A program made the translations under genes and the position numbers. DNA of 33,384 bases from Bacteroidota bacterium (GTDB lineage Bacteria; Bacteroidota; Bacteroidia; Flavobacteriales; JADGDT01), in assembly GCA_039714315.1 (NCBI GenBank), contig JBDLJM010000019.1, forward strand, positions 1 to 33,384, in the 5' to 3' direction. Below the pieces are notes generated by a model, which made no database searches, was not told the origin of the DNA, and saw only the letters and a list, made by a program, of their open reading frames with translations. This document shows, piece after piece, positions 1 to 8,316 of this stretch. Position 1 is the first letter of the stretch; each line of letters begins with the position of its first letter.

Positions 1-12
1 AATCCCTCACGC

Positions 13-52
13 AAAAAAAAGTGCCTAAAGCTGATATTACAACTTTAGGCAC
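13..52 (-). terminator. Intrinsic terminator of the OmpA-like gene
   Basis: Perfect 10-bp inverted repeat GTGCCTAAAG (21-30) and CTTTAGGCAC (43-52) with a 12-nt loop. An A8 run at 13-20 becomes a T8 run after the hairpin on the minus strand, directly downstream of the minus-strand OmpA-like gene that ends at 83. The plus-strand side has no T-run, so it should act in one direction. Confidence 0.85.
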
Positions 53-82
53 TCTAAGTACTCTATAACTTTAGTCACTTTT

Positions 83-1018
83 TTACAATCCTCCAAGCAT
101 AGCTTCTATCTTACTCAAATCCGGCTCTATAATAACTTCGATTCTTCTGTTTTTTGATTTTCCTTCAGAAGTATTGTTTGTAGCAACTGGAATATATTTA
201 CTACGACCTGCAGCCGTAATTCTTGTAGGGTCAATACCTCTTGTATTCATTATCAATCTAACAATAGCAGTTGATCTCTTAACTGATAGATCCCAGTTGT
301 CGATTAAAGTCCCGTTTCCTCTATATGCATCAGAATCGGTATGTCCCTCAATAAGTATATTAATATCGTTCTGAACCGCTAATACACCGGCAAGTTGGTT
401 TACGGCATCTTTACCCTGTGCATTTACCTGCCAGCTTCCCGAAGGGAACAGCAAGCGGTTTTCTAACGAAACATATACTTTTCCATTGCGTTGTTCAACG
501 GTTAATCCTTTACCCTCGAAACCACGTAGAGCATCAGACAAACTATTCTTCATTTGAGCTAAAGTATTTTCGCGCTCTTTCATTAAATATTCAAGCTCGG
601 CAATTTTCTTTTCTTTAGCCTTGAGTTTAGAACCCTCTTCGGCTAACAGAATTCTCGCTTTTTCTAATTCCTCCAGTAGCTCTAAGTTCTTTTTAGCATT
701 TTTTGCCAACAAAGCATCACTTCTGTTTGTTAACATTATATACGATTCTTTTAGAGCTGCATGATCTTTTTCCAGTGCTGAGTATTTTCTTCCCAACAGG
801 TCTGCTTCTTCCTTTAATGCCGATAACTCATGGCTAACTTTACTTAACCTGTTCTGACAGTCGGCAAGATTTGATCTGAGGTTTATATTTTCTTCTTCCA
901 AAATATCTCTTTCACCCAATACTCGGTCGTATTTAGACTGTAAATCATTATGTATTTTCGAAGAAACACAAGAGCTTAATGAAGCTGTAAGAGCTATAAA
1001 TGCGATTATTTTTCTCAT
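83..1018 (-). CDS. OmpA-family outer-membrane lipoprotein with coiled coil
   Basis: 311 residues. The N-terminus is a lipoprotein signal with lipobox LSSC, so Cys17 would be lipidated. Residues about 22-150 are rich in Glu, Lys and Leu with heptad-like spacing, predicting a long periplasmic coiled coil. Residues about 175-305 form an OmpA C-terminal peptidoglycan-binding domain: GHTDSDAY, then NWDLSVKRS, then RGIDPTRITAAGRS, ending with NRRIEVIIEP. The likely role is tethering the outer membrane to peptidoglycan, as in Pal/OmpA-type proteins; the spacer coiled coil separates the two anchors. It is a single gene with its own consensus promoter upstream and a strong terminator downstream. The general family is clear; the specific role is inferred. 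Confidence 0.88.
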   Translation of the reverse strand: MRKIIAFIALTASLSSCVSSKIHNDLQSKYDRVLGERDILEEENINLRSNLADCQNRLSKVSHELSALKEEADLLGRKYSALEKDHAALKESYIMLTNRSDALLAKNAKKNLELLEELEKARILLAEEGSKLKAKEKKIAELEYLMKERENTLAQMKNSLSDALRGFEGKGLTVEQRNGKVYVSLENRLLFPSGSWQVNAQGKDAVNQLAGVLAVQNDINILIEGHTDSDAYRGNGTLIDNWDLSVKRSTAIVRLIMNTRGIDPTRITAAGRSKYIPVATNNTSEGKSKNRRIEVIIEPDLSKIEAMLGGL

Positions 1019-1052
1019 ATTAATGGTGTATGGTTTTCTTAATAACGTAAAG

Positions 1053-1084
1053 CAAACATAAATCTTATTTGAGGTTAAATCAAA
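1053..1084 (-). promoter_or_regulatory. Bacteroidetes-type promoter of the OmpA-like gene
   Basis: Read on the minus strand, TATGTTTG (1060-1053) matches the -7 consensus TAnnTTTG exactly. TTTG (1084-1081) forms the -33 element, with a 20-nt spacer. The predicted start of transcription is near 1047, giving a leader of about 29 nt before the ATG at 1018. Confidence 0.7.
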
Positions 1085-1212
1085 ATTTTAGTAATTTTTA
1101 CGTTGAATTATTTAAATTAGGTGTTTCTACCACTTATCAATTTTATTAGTAACGCATGAGAGATTATTCAAGGGGTTTACTTTTTCGGAGTTAATGGTTA
1201 CTTCGTAATTGA

Positions 1213-1319
1213 GGCGGAATCCTTTTAATCCCGGTCATTGACACAGTCTGTGAGCGGAGTCGAAGAATATATAACCGATAGCCCAACCCGCAGCGAATGC
1301 GTAGGGGTATGCCAAAAAA
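1213..1319 (+). repeat. Possible degenerate copy of a dispersed intergenic element
   Basis: This is the main content of the 311-nt gap between the OmpA-like gene and the epimerase. Its 3' end has GATAGCCC, then a short GC-rich hairpin (ACCCGCA, loop, TGCGTAGGGGT), then GCCAAAAAAA. The large structured element at 29.7 kb ends in the same order: GATAGCC, GC-rich hairpin, GCCAAAAAAA. The middle contains GAGCGGAGTCGAAG, which resembles short repeat sequences I recall as common between flavobacterial genes (recall only). It ends about 10 nt before the epimerase ATG. The similarity is partial and judged by eye. Confidence 0.4.
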
Positions 1320-1329
1320 AAACAGAAAA

Positions 1330-1734
1330 ATGAATAAGATAGAACACATAGGTATCGCCGTTAAAGACCTCGAAAAGTCGAATGAGTTATTTACTAAGTT
1401 ATTTGGTAAAGCGAATTATAAAATCGAAGAAGTGGTTTCGGAAGGAGTAAAGACATCGTTTTTCGAGGTGGGTCCTAACAAAATAGAGTTGCTGGAAGCT
1501 GCAAATCCTGAGAGTCCTATTGCAAAATTCATAGAAAAAAGAGGTGAGGGGATTCATCACATAGCTTTCGAAGTAGAAAATATAGAAGCTGAGGCAGAGC
1601 GGTTGAAAGATGAAGGTTTTACAGTATTAAATGAGCATCCCAAAAAGGGTGCAGACAATAAGAAAATTGTTTTTCTACACCCAAAATCCACAAATGGCGT
1701 ATTGATAGAACTGTGTCAGGATATCCGTAAATAG
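1330..1734 (+). CDS. mce: Methylmalonyl-CoA epimerase
   Basis: 134 residues from the ATG at 1330. It interconverts (R)- and (S)-methylmalonyl-CoA in propionyl-CoA/succinyl-CoA metabolism in the cytoplasm. The fold is the VOC (glyoxalase-like) superfamily: two beta-alpha-beta-beta-beta halves beginning IEHIGIAVKDLEKS and GIHHIAFEVENIE. Likely metal ligands are His6, His76/His77 and Glu127 in VLIELCQ. An in-frame ATG at 1297 would add 11 basic residues encoded by the repeat-like region upstream; family members start at MxKIEHIGIAV, so 1330 is preferred. No mutase or carboxylase gene adjoins it; a biotin carrier at 30.6 kb is the only possibly related gene in the window. Confidence 0.9.
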   Translation: MNKIEHIGIAVKDLEKSNELFTKLFGKANYKIEEVVSEGVKTSFFEVGPNKIELLEAANPESPIAKFIEKRGEGIHHIAFEVENIEAEAERLKDEGFTVLNEHPKKGADNKKIVFLHPKSTNGVLIELCQDIRK

Positions 1735-1744
1735 ACTGCACAGA

Positions 1745-2587
1745 TTAAAAAACCCTTACGTAGCCAATAAAAGGTATTGGTGTTCCGGCTTCTGTTACAA
1801 AACCAATACCAATATCAAATGCATTTTTTCTTGCTATAATTCTTATTCCGTGAATACCTATGTAAATACCATTTTCACCTGTTATTAAATAATTTTCAGT
1901 CAATAAAGCTATATAGTTGCTTACTCTGTGGGTTCCGGAGAACATTATGGCCGGATCGCCGGAAGTGCCACCCGTGAGTCCTATTCCTCCACCAACAGAA
2001 AAATTACTCTCGGACGATCCAAAGGTAGTAACGGCATAGGGTAGTGTAAAAGAGCCTTCTTCAGTAATCATCGTGCCAAAGAATACCCCTCCTCCGGCAT
2101 GTATTTTCTCGGTAAGCCTGAAACCAACTTTTGGTGTGAAGAAAATGATAGGGTTTCCATTTACGAGAGAGATAAATTCAAATCCACCTCCTATTGAAAT
2201 GTTTTTTGTAATACCATAATTGAAGAAATTCAGTAAAACTTCCATGTTTTGGTAGTATCCATTTCCTTTTTTTATCGGAATTGCGGTAGGAGCAAAAAAG
2301 TATCTGGTATCGTGTAAATTCGGGAACTTGAATTTTCCGTAGTATTCGTAATCCTCTATTGACTTTATATCCATGTGGGAGAGGATTATTTCGGCATTAT
2401 CTGTTTTTACCACTACTTTAGAGCTGTCTCTACTGATAATCCGGCCGACATATTCTTCACCGTCGTTCATAGTAATAATATTCTTTCTAATACCCTTTAT
2501 CGTATCAGTTTCTGTTTGAGCAAATACATTTATATTTGATAGGGCAAAGAAAAAAAGCAGTAGTGCGATTACGTGTACATTTTTCAT
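1745..2587 (-). CDS. Predicted outer-membrane protein of unknown function
   Basis: 280 residues with a signal peptide ending VFAQ. Residues about 30-85 look like a small beta-domain (MNDGEEYVGRIISRD, then a repeated ‘vvVKTDN’-type strand pattern). After a segment LHDTRYFFAPTAIPIKKG, the remainder is glycine- and aromatic-rich with alternating polarity and ends in GYVRVF, typical of an outer-membrane beta-barrel with C-terminal Phe. I recall the TRYFFxPTAxPLKKGxGYYQN pattern from a widespread Bacteroidetes family without assigned function. It converges on the epimerase with an 11-nt gap and no obvious terminator between them. Confidence 0.7.
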   Translation of the reverse strand: MKNVHVIALLLFFFALSNINVFAQTETDTIKGIRKNIITMNDGEEYVGRIISRDSSKVVVKTDNAEIILSHMDIKSIEDYEYYGKFKFPNLHDTRYFFAPTAIPIKKGNGYYQNMEVLLNFFNYGITKNISIGGGFEFISLVNGNPIIFFTPKVGFRLTEKIHAGGGVFFGTMITEEGSFTLPYAVTTFGSSESNFSVGGGIGLTGGTSGDPAIMFSGTHRVSNYIALLTENYLITGENGIYIGIHGIRIIARKNAFDIGIGFVTEAGTPIPFIGYVRVF

Positions 2588-2767
2588 ATCTCTTTAGTTT
2601 AGGTGTTTTCAATACTGAAAATTCAAAACGGATATAGTCTGCAATAATGTTTGATGAAATTTTTTGGACTGTTGTAATAGATTTCACCTATTACATAGGA
2701 GGTTGGTTATGATATAGCGATTATGCTAATATCAGTGTAAATATTATAGTAAATTTAGTAAAAGTAA

Positions 2768-2799
2768 TTGGATTTGATACAATATTTAGCGGATCTTTG
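2768..2799 (+). promoter_or_regulatory. Candidate promoter of the TruA-like gene
   Basis: GATCTTTG (2792-2799) matches TAnnTTTG except for the first base. TTGG at 2768-2771 lies 20 nt upstream as a weak -33 element. The leader would be about 50 nt. The match is imperfect. Confidence 0.35.
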
Positions 2800-2854
2800 T
2801 AAGATAGAAAGAATTGGTATTCATCTTATAATTAGGGAAATATTCTAAAATTTA

Positions 2855-3634
2855 ATGAATAAACATTACTACTTACTACATATACAATATTTGGGCTTCC
2901 GTTTTCACGGGTGGCAGAAACAAAAGGATGTGAAAACTATTCACCTGATGATAGATAAGACTGTTCGTTTTGTGTTGGGGCACGATGATTTCAAGACTTT
3001 GGGAACGAGCAGAACAGATGCTTTGGTTTCGGCTAATCAAAGTGCATTTGAGTTGTTTTTAAAAGAAGAAATAGATGAGTCCGAATTTTTAAAAGAGATG
3101 AATAAAAATTTGCCTTCTGATATTAAAATAACTGACATAAAAGAGGTTGATAATAAATTTAATATCATTAATACTCCTAAGATAAAAGAATATTTGTACC
3201 TGTTTTCTTTTGGCGAAAAGGCTCATCCTTTTAGTTCGTCTCTGATGAGTTCTTTTACTTATGAGCTGGATATTGAATTGATGAAAAAAGGGGCTAATCT
3301 GTTTTTAGGGATGCATAATTTCAGAAGATACTGTACAAAGCCATCTGAGAAGACCAATTTTCATAGAGAAATGATTGTTAGTGAAATTGTAGAAAACGAT
3401 ATTTATAAGGCTAATTTCTTCCCCGAAAAAAGTTATTTATTCAGAATAAAATCTTCCGGATTTATGAGAAATCAGGTAAGACTGATGATGGGACAATTAT
3501 TGATGTTGGGAAGGGGAGATATTAATTTGGAAGAACTTGAAATTTCTTTGTCGGGCGATGAAGAGTCGCCTTTTAATTATATAGCCCCTGCATCCGGTTT
3601 AATTTTGAATAGCATTGATTATATTGAAGATTAG
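2855..3634 (+). CDS. TruA-type tRNA pseudouridine synthase, divergent
   Basis: 259 residues, the usual TruA length. The N-terminal domain has the family start YYLLHIQYLGFRFHGWQ and the catalytic region GTSRTDALVSA with Asp55 as the probable nucleophile. The C-terminal half has the typical motif HNFRRYC and RIKSSGFMRNQVRLMMG. TruA makes pseudouridine at tRNA positions 38-40. The catalytic loop differs from the canonical GRTDxGVHA: Ser replaces the first Gly and the GVHA part reads LVSA. This suggests a second TruA-like paralogue, possibly with a changed substrate. It is monocistronic and converges on the cyclase gene 19 nt downstream. Confidence 0.8.
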   Translation: MNKHYYLLHIQYLGFRFHGWQKQKDVKTIHLMIDKTVRFVLGHDDFKTLGTSRTDALVSANQSAFELFLKEEIDESEFLKEMNKNLPSDIKITDIKEVDNKFNIINTPKIKEYLYLFSFGEKAHPFSSSLMSSFTYELDIELMKKGANLFLGMHNFRRYCTKPSEKTNFHREMIVSEIVENDIYKANFFPEKSYLFRIKSSGFMRNQVRLMMGQLLMLGRGDINLEELEISLSGDEESPFNYIAPASGLILNSIDYIED

Positions 3635-3653
3635 TTTGTGGGTAAATTGAATT

Positions 3654-5975
3654 TTAGGTCTCAATCTTATTTTTTACATAATACATCGGAACAGGACCTT
3701 TATTTTTTGCAATGATCATGCCTCTTGATATGCAGTTGAAATTGTCTTTCACCAGATCGTAAGTACTTTGCGAAATATTTACAAAGCCTTCCAGTCCGTT
3801 AGATTCAATCCTGCTCGCTGTGTTTACAGTATCACCCCAGATATCATAGGCAAACTTTTTACTTCCTACTACTCCTGCTATTACCTGACCGGTATTAATA
3901 CCGATTCTGATATTCCAATAGGGAATGTTAAATTTCTTTTTTTCTTCAATGTCTTTGGTAACAAATTCCGCAATTTCAAGTCCTGCATTTATCGCATCCA
4001 TTGCATTAGAATTATTTGGAGAGGGTACGCCACCTGCGCACATATAAGAGTCCCCGATAGTTTTAATTTTTTCCAGGTTATGTTTCTCTATGATATTATC
4101 AAATTCATTGAAATATCTGTCCAGCTCTTTTATCAGTTCATCTTCGCTGAGTTCTTCTGCAATATTTGTAAATCCGGTAAAATCAGTAAACAATACAGAA
4201 ACTGACTCATATTTACGGGGTGCAACTTTTGTATTATGTTTAAGCTCGTTGGCAATTCTTTTTGGTAAAATGTTCAAAAGTAACTTGTCCGACTTGTCTC
4301 TTTCTTTTTTTATCTGGCTGTTCAAACGACGCTGGTAAAGCATTCCCACAATAATTATGATCAGAATAGCCCCCAACAATATTGCAATTAAATACGATCG
4401 TTTAAGAATTTCGTTGGCAGCATCGACCTCTTTTTGTGCTATTCTTTGTTTTTGTATGGCTAATGCTGTGTTAATAGAGTCTGATTTAGATTTTTGTTTT
4501 GCTATCTCCTCCTGTACCAATGCATTTACAGCTGTTAAAGAATCCTGCTTAGCTTTGTTTAGAGCCGCATCTTTTTCAATTTCGATAATTCGGTTTTTAT
4601 CTACTTCATGCTGCGCAATTGCAATTGCCTGATCTCTAAGTATTCTGGATTCTCTTGCTTTTTGAGCCTCTAAATCGGCTTTTATTCTTTCTTTATCGGC
4701 TATTTCTTCTGCTGATTTTTTCTGGAACACAAGTGCATCTTTTTCAATTCGCTCTATATTAATTCGTTTTGAATTTAGTTTGGCTTCGTGTGCTTTGTTT
4801 TCGTTAGTGATATTATTTTCCTCCTCCAGATAATTCGATTTAAAATCCCTTTCTTGTTCATAACTTCCCATCGCACCATAAATTTTAGACTTAAACAGCA
4901 GTGCTTTGGAAGTGAGCTCAGTAGTATTGTTTATCCTGCTGCTCTCAATTGTTTCATCGATGTATAAAAGAGCATTATGATAGTCGGCAACGTAAAAGTA
5001 TATATTAGATGTGAGGTAGTTAATTTCGTTTTTAAGTATTTCATTTTTACTTAGATTAGAAAGGAAAGTAGCCTGACGCGTACGATTCAGTGCATCACTT
5101 TGTCTGTTCGTTTTTTGTAGAATAACTGCCAGATTTATGTTTGTTCTGGCTAATATATCAGCATATTCTTCTTCTTGAGGAATTAAGTCCAAGGCTCTTT
5201 CCAGGTTTATTTCAGATAATTCCAGATCACCCGTCTTAGTGTATAATACTCCCAAATTGTTGTGAAGTATTCCCCTGATACTTTTAGAAGCGTAAAGAGG
5301 CAGTTGTCCTAATATATCTGAGTAATATTCAATTCCTTCATAAATCATATCGGATTTCTGATACTCCAATCCAATAAGTTGATATAACCTATATATTTGT
5401 TCTGTATTAAACTCTTTTTTTGCCTGTTGTAAAGATTTTTTATACCAAATTAATGCCTCTTCATGTCGGTTGTTGATGGATGAAATATCTCCTAAATATT
5501 TTAAGCTTTTTTGTTTTATTGAGATATTATCGAAATTATGAAATAATTGTTCCAGTTCTAAAAAGTAGATTCTTGCATTTGAATACAATTCGAGGGTGAA
5601 TAATATAACACCGGTTTCATAGTTTATTCCGGCCAGTTTTTCATAATCAGGTTTGTTATTGTACAGGTATTTTAATTTTAGAAGGTAACCGTATGTTTGT
5701 TCTCTTAATTTTAAATCTCTAAAAGTCTCAATAAGTTTTAATAAACTTTGTTCCTCCTTTTCATATATTGAATTATTATGAGAGAGTTCAAATGCCTCAG
5801 TAAGAAGGTTTATTTTATTGGCAGTAACAGTTTCTTTTTCAGCTTCTGTTAATAATGAGTCAATATTGTTGTCAATGGTTTGCGAAAACAGTTGACTTTG
5901 GAATACAACAAGTACTAAAAAGATAAATATCCTTTTATAATAATCAACTTTGTATGTGTAATTTTCTGTCAGCAA
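3654..5975 (-). CDS. TPR-containing membrane class III adenylate cyclase
   Basis: 773 residues. A hydrophobic N-terminal segment (about 13-32) looks like a signal peptide. Residues about 60-385 form a helical TPR array, about 390-525 a charged coiled coil, about 530-552 one transmembrane helix, and about 590-765 a class III nucleotide cyclase domain. Catalytic residues are visible: metal-binding Asp598 in LFTDFTGFTN and the Asp of IGDSYM, the adenine-selecting Lys in KIKTIGDSYM and Asp in YDIWGD, and the transition-state Asn and Arg in VNTASRI. The Lys/Asp pair predicts ATP rather than GTP as substrate, so the product should be cAMP. The topology places the TPRs in the periplasm and the cyclase in the cytoplasm. 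It is the last gene of an operon, 10 nt after the TonB receptor. Confidence 0.88.
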   Translation of the reverse strand: MLTENYTYKVDYYKRIFIFLVLVVFQSQLFSQTIDNNIDSLLTEAEKETVTANKINLLTEAFELSHNNSIYEKEEQSLLKLIETFRDLKLREQTYGYLLKLKYLYNNKPDYEKLAGINYETGVILFTLELYSNARIYFLELEQLFHNFDNISIKQKSLKYLGDISSINNRHEEALIWYKKSLQQAKKEFNTEQIYRLYQLIGLEYQKSDMIYEGIEYYSDILGQLPLYASKSIRGILHNNLGVLYTKTGDLELSEINLERALDLIPQEEEYADILARTNINLAVILQKTNRQSDALNRTRQATFLSNLSKNEILKNEINYLTSNIYFYVADYHNALLYIDETIESSRINNTTELTSKALLFKSKIYGAMGSYEQERDFKSNYLEEENNITNENKAHEAKLNSKRINIERIEKDALVFQKKSAEEIADKERIKADLEAQKARESRILRDQAIAIAQHEVDKNRIIEIEKDAALNKAKQDSLTAVNALVQEEIAKQKSKSDSINTALAIQKQRIAQKEVDAANEILKRSYLIAILLGAILIIIIVGMLYQRRLNSQIKKERDKSDKLLLNILPKRIANELKHNTKVAPRKYESVSVLFTDFTGFTNIAEELSEDELIKELDRYFNEFDNIIEKHNLEKIKTIGDSYMCAGGVPSPNNSNAMDAINAGLEIAEFVTKDIEEKKKFNIPYWNIRIGINTGQVIAGVVGSKKFAYDIWGDTVNTASRIESNGLEGFVNISQSTYDLVKDNFNCISRGMIIAKNKGPVPMYYVKNKIET

Positions 5976-5985
5976 ATCTTACTTG

Positions 5986-8316
5986 TTAAAACATTTTAAA
6001 CTTGGCTCCAAATTCAATCATTCTACCATTTTGCGGTGTGTAATACAGCCCTTTTAAAGGGTCTGCAGTTTGAATTCCTGAGAATTTAGAATTAAATATA
6101 TTTTTTATTCTTGTGTAAAAACTGAAGTTACTGTTGCTTTGATAGTTTATTGAAAGATCAGTCCATATTGCTGCATTACTTTCATCAGTTAGTATAGTAC
6201 TTATAGATTCTTCAGGGAATATTTCCGAGAAAAATTCGTAGTATGTGTTGTTATACTGGTTATTCCCATAAATATTGGTAATAAGTTTGATGTTTTTGTA
6301 AACCTTTAATTTCATTGCCACCCTGAACAATAAGCTTGGTTGAAATCTATATGAATCATATCGTAATATGTCAGGATTTGTTGTTTCCGTTCTGTTTTGA
6401 TAGGTTATTGATGCATCGAGGTCGAAATTAGCCGAAGGAATTAAGTTTTTTAGTCTGGCAATACCCTGAATTGACAGGTTAGTGGAACCATTGTCTTTGT
6501 TGTTTACGTAACCATAATATCCGTATCTTGATACTATTGATTCATTTATATCAGGATTTGAAAAGGAAAAAATGATTTCATTATTTCGGATATAATAATT
6601 TGATAATATCTCGAAACTGTTGTTTGCAGAAGGAGAGTATTTAATCCCCAATTCTATAGCCTGTAATCGTTCATTTTCCATATTAGAATTCGGTAATGGG
6701 AAGTAATTAGTATGCAAATTTGGTTTGGCATAGTTGGAGTACTTAAAGTAGGAAGAAGGCGATTTGTGTGCAAGAGTATAGGTTGATTTTATACTTGTTT
6801 TTGGTGTAATCTTATAAAGGATAGAAGCTCTTGGGCTAATTGAATTTTCATATATTGAATGGCGATCAAACCTTAAGTCTAATAATAAATTCAGCTTTTC
6901 GGTAGAGTAATCGTATTGACCAAACATACCGAATTGATAGAATGTAAACGGAGAAAAATCCTGATAATCATTTCCGAATATATTTTTCATCAAATTTAAC
7001 TGTTCTTCTTCTAAAATATAATAATTGAATTCGTTAGAGTTCAGATGATTTGAAAAAGAATTATACGCACCCAGATCAAAAGGTTTATTAAGTGATTGGT
7101 AAATAGGTAAATTTCCGGAATAGATAAAGTTTGCCCCAAAAGCGATGTTAGATTTCTTATTTACTTTATAATTAAATAATTGGTCAAAATTGATATCGTC
7201 GGAAGCTCCATATTTGAAATTTAGTCCGGTTTCATTTCCATGTATGGGATTTACCACCAGTTCATTAGAGCCGTTATTAATTCTATATCGCAGGTATGAT
7301 AAAATTGTTTGAGAATTGAAATTATTTGCGGCTATCTCATATGTGAGGCTATATCTGTTTATACTTTCACCCCAATAACTGTCGGGAAGCTGGTAACTTG
7401 TGTAATAAGGTAGGTTACCCATTGCACTATGTGCTTCTCTTGAAAGGTGGAACATCGAAAACTTTAATGATTTATATTCTATTCCAATTCCATACATTAA
7501 GTTTTGACTCGGCAGATTTCCCAGCTGCGGGTTTGTTGCAGTACCTTCAAATAAAGAATTATTTCCAAGACCGGCAGTGTCAATATGTATGTAGTTGTTG
7601 ATGTTGTATAGATTATTGTAGTTGCTTTTAGTGTTCAGGTCGCTTTGATCGGAATGATTCGCGATAAAATTATACTTAAGAATATTTTTATCTTTACCTA
7701 TCCTTCCTCCCAGCATAAGGTTTATTTCGTTATAACCATAGTCACCAATTGCAAATATTGCATTTCCGTAGGTTGCTCTTTTTTGATTTTGTTCGGTTAT
7801 GATATTGATTACTCCTCCCATTGCATCTGCTCCGTATAAAGCTGAAGATGGATTTGTTATAAATTCAATTCTCAGAGCCTGTCTGATTGGCAATTGTCCG
7901 GCAATTGGCATTCCGGGGGCACCACTTGGTGTTATAGGAATCCCGTTGAGTAGTATTTTGGTATATAGGTTTCCAAGCAATCCGTTTATTATGAAGGTTT
8001 CCCCATTTCTTGAATCACCGGGTTGGGAGATTCTGACACCGGGTATGTTTTTTAGAACATCAGTAAGTGTACGGTAATTATTTTCCTGAATTTCTTTCTG
8101 CGTTATTACGTATGATGTAACCGGTAATTCATTGATGGTTTTTAAGCTCCTTGATGCAGTATTTACTTTAATTACATGAGGTTTTACTATAGTATCGAGG
8201 TCAGCAGAGTTAAGTTGTTCCATCAGTGATATATCAGTATTTTTGCTTTCCTGAGAAAATGCAGAAATACTAAGAATAATAAATAATATGGGGGATAATA
8301 TTTTTTTCAAATTCAA
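5986..8316 (-). CDS. TonB-dependent outer-membrane receptor
   Basis: 776 residues. A signal peptide (ending AFSQ) is followed by a short linker with DTIVKPHVIKV, a possible TonB box. The plug domain covers about 60-170 (LPVTSYVITQKEIQENN, LTDVLKNIPGVRIS, GVINIITEQ), and the rest is a 22-strand-type barrel with many Asn/Tyr/Ser strands, ending EFGAKFKMF with C-terminal Phe. There is no N-terminal carboxypeptidase-like domain and no SusD neighbour, so this is a vitamin/metal/colicin-type receptor rather than a polysaccharide locus. The ligand is not evident. The start appears to be TTG at 8316, overlapping the HD gene stop as TTGA; no ATG fits the signal peptide better. It lies between the HD gene and the adenylate cyclase. 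Confidence 0.9.
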   Translation of the reverse strand: MNLKKILSPILFIILSISAFSQESKNTDISLMEQLNSADLDTIVKPHVIKVNTASRSLKTINELPVTSYVITQKEIQENNYRTLTDVLKNIPGVRISQPGDSRNGETFIINGLLGNLYTKILLNGIPITPSGAPGMPIAGQLPIRQALRIEFITNPSSALYGADAMGGVINIITEQNQKRATYGNAIFAIGDYGYNEINLMLGGRIGKDKNILKYNFIANHSDQSDLNTKSNYNNLYNINNYIHIDTAGLGNNSLFEGTATNPQLGNLPSQNLMYGIGIEYKSLKFSMFHLSREAHSAMGNLPYYTSYQLPDSYWGESINRYSLTYEIAANNFNSQTILSYLRYRINNGSNELVVNPIHGNETGLNFKYGASDDINFDQLFNYKVNKKSNIAFGANFIYSGNLPIYQSLNKPFDLGAYNSFSNHLNSNEFNYYILEEEQLNLMKNIFGNDYQDFSPFTFYQFGMFGQYDYSTEKLNLLLDLRFDRHSIYENSISPRASILYKITPKTSIKSTYTLAHKSPSSYFKYSNYAKPNLHTNYFPLPNSNMENERLQAIELGIKYSPSANNSFEILSNYYIRNNEIIFSFSNPDINESIVSRYGYYGYVNNKDNGSTNLSIQGIARLKNLIPSANFDLDASITYQNRTETTNPDILRYDSYRFQPSLLFRVAMKLKVYKNIKLITNIYGNNQYNNTYYEFFSEIFPEESISTILTDESNAAIWTDLSINYQSNSNFSFYTRIKNIFNSKFSGIQTADPLKGLYYTPQNGRMIEFGAKFKMF

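Noticed and set aside
1297-1329. Upstream in-frame start of the methylmalonyl-CoA epimerase
   Set aside because: The added residues are encoded by repeat-like sequence and are basic; family members begin at the later ATG.
2505-2687. Minus-strand open frame over the start of the 1745-2587 gene
   Set aside because: It lies in another frame over a signal peptide region and has no supporting feature.
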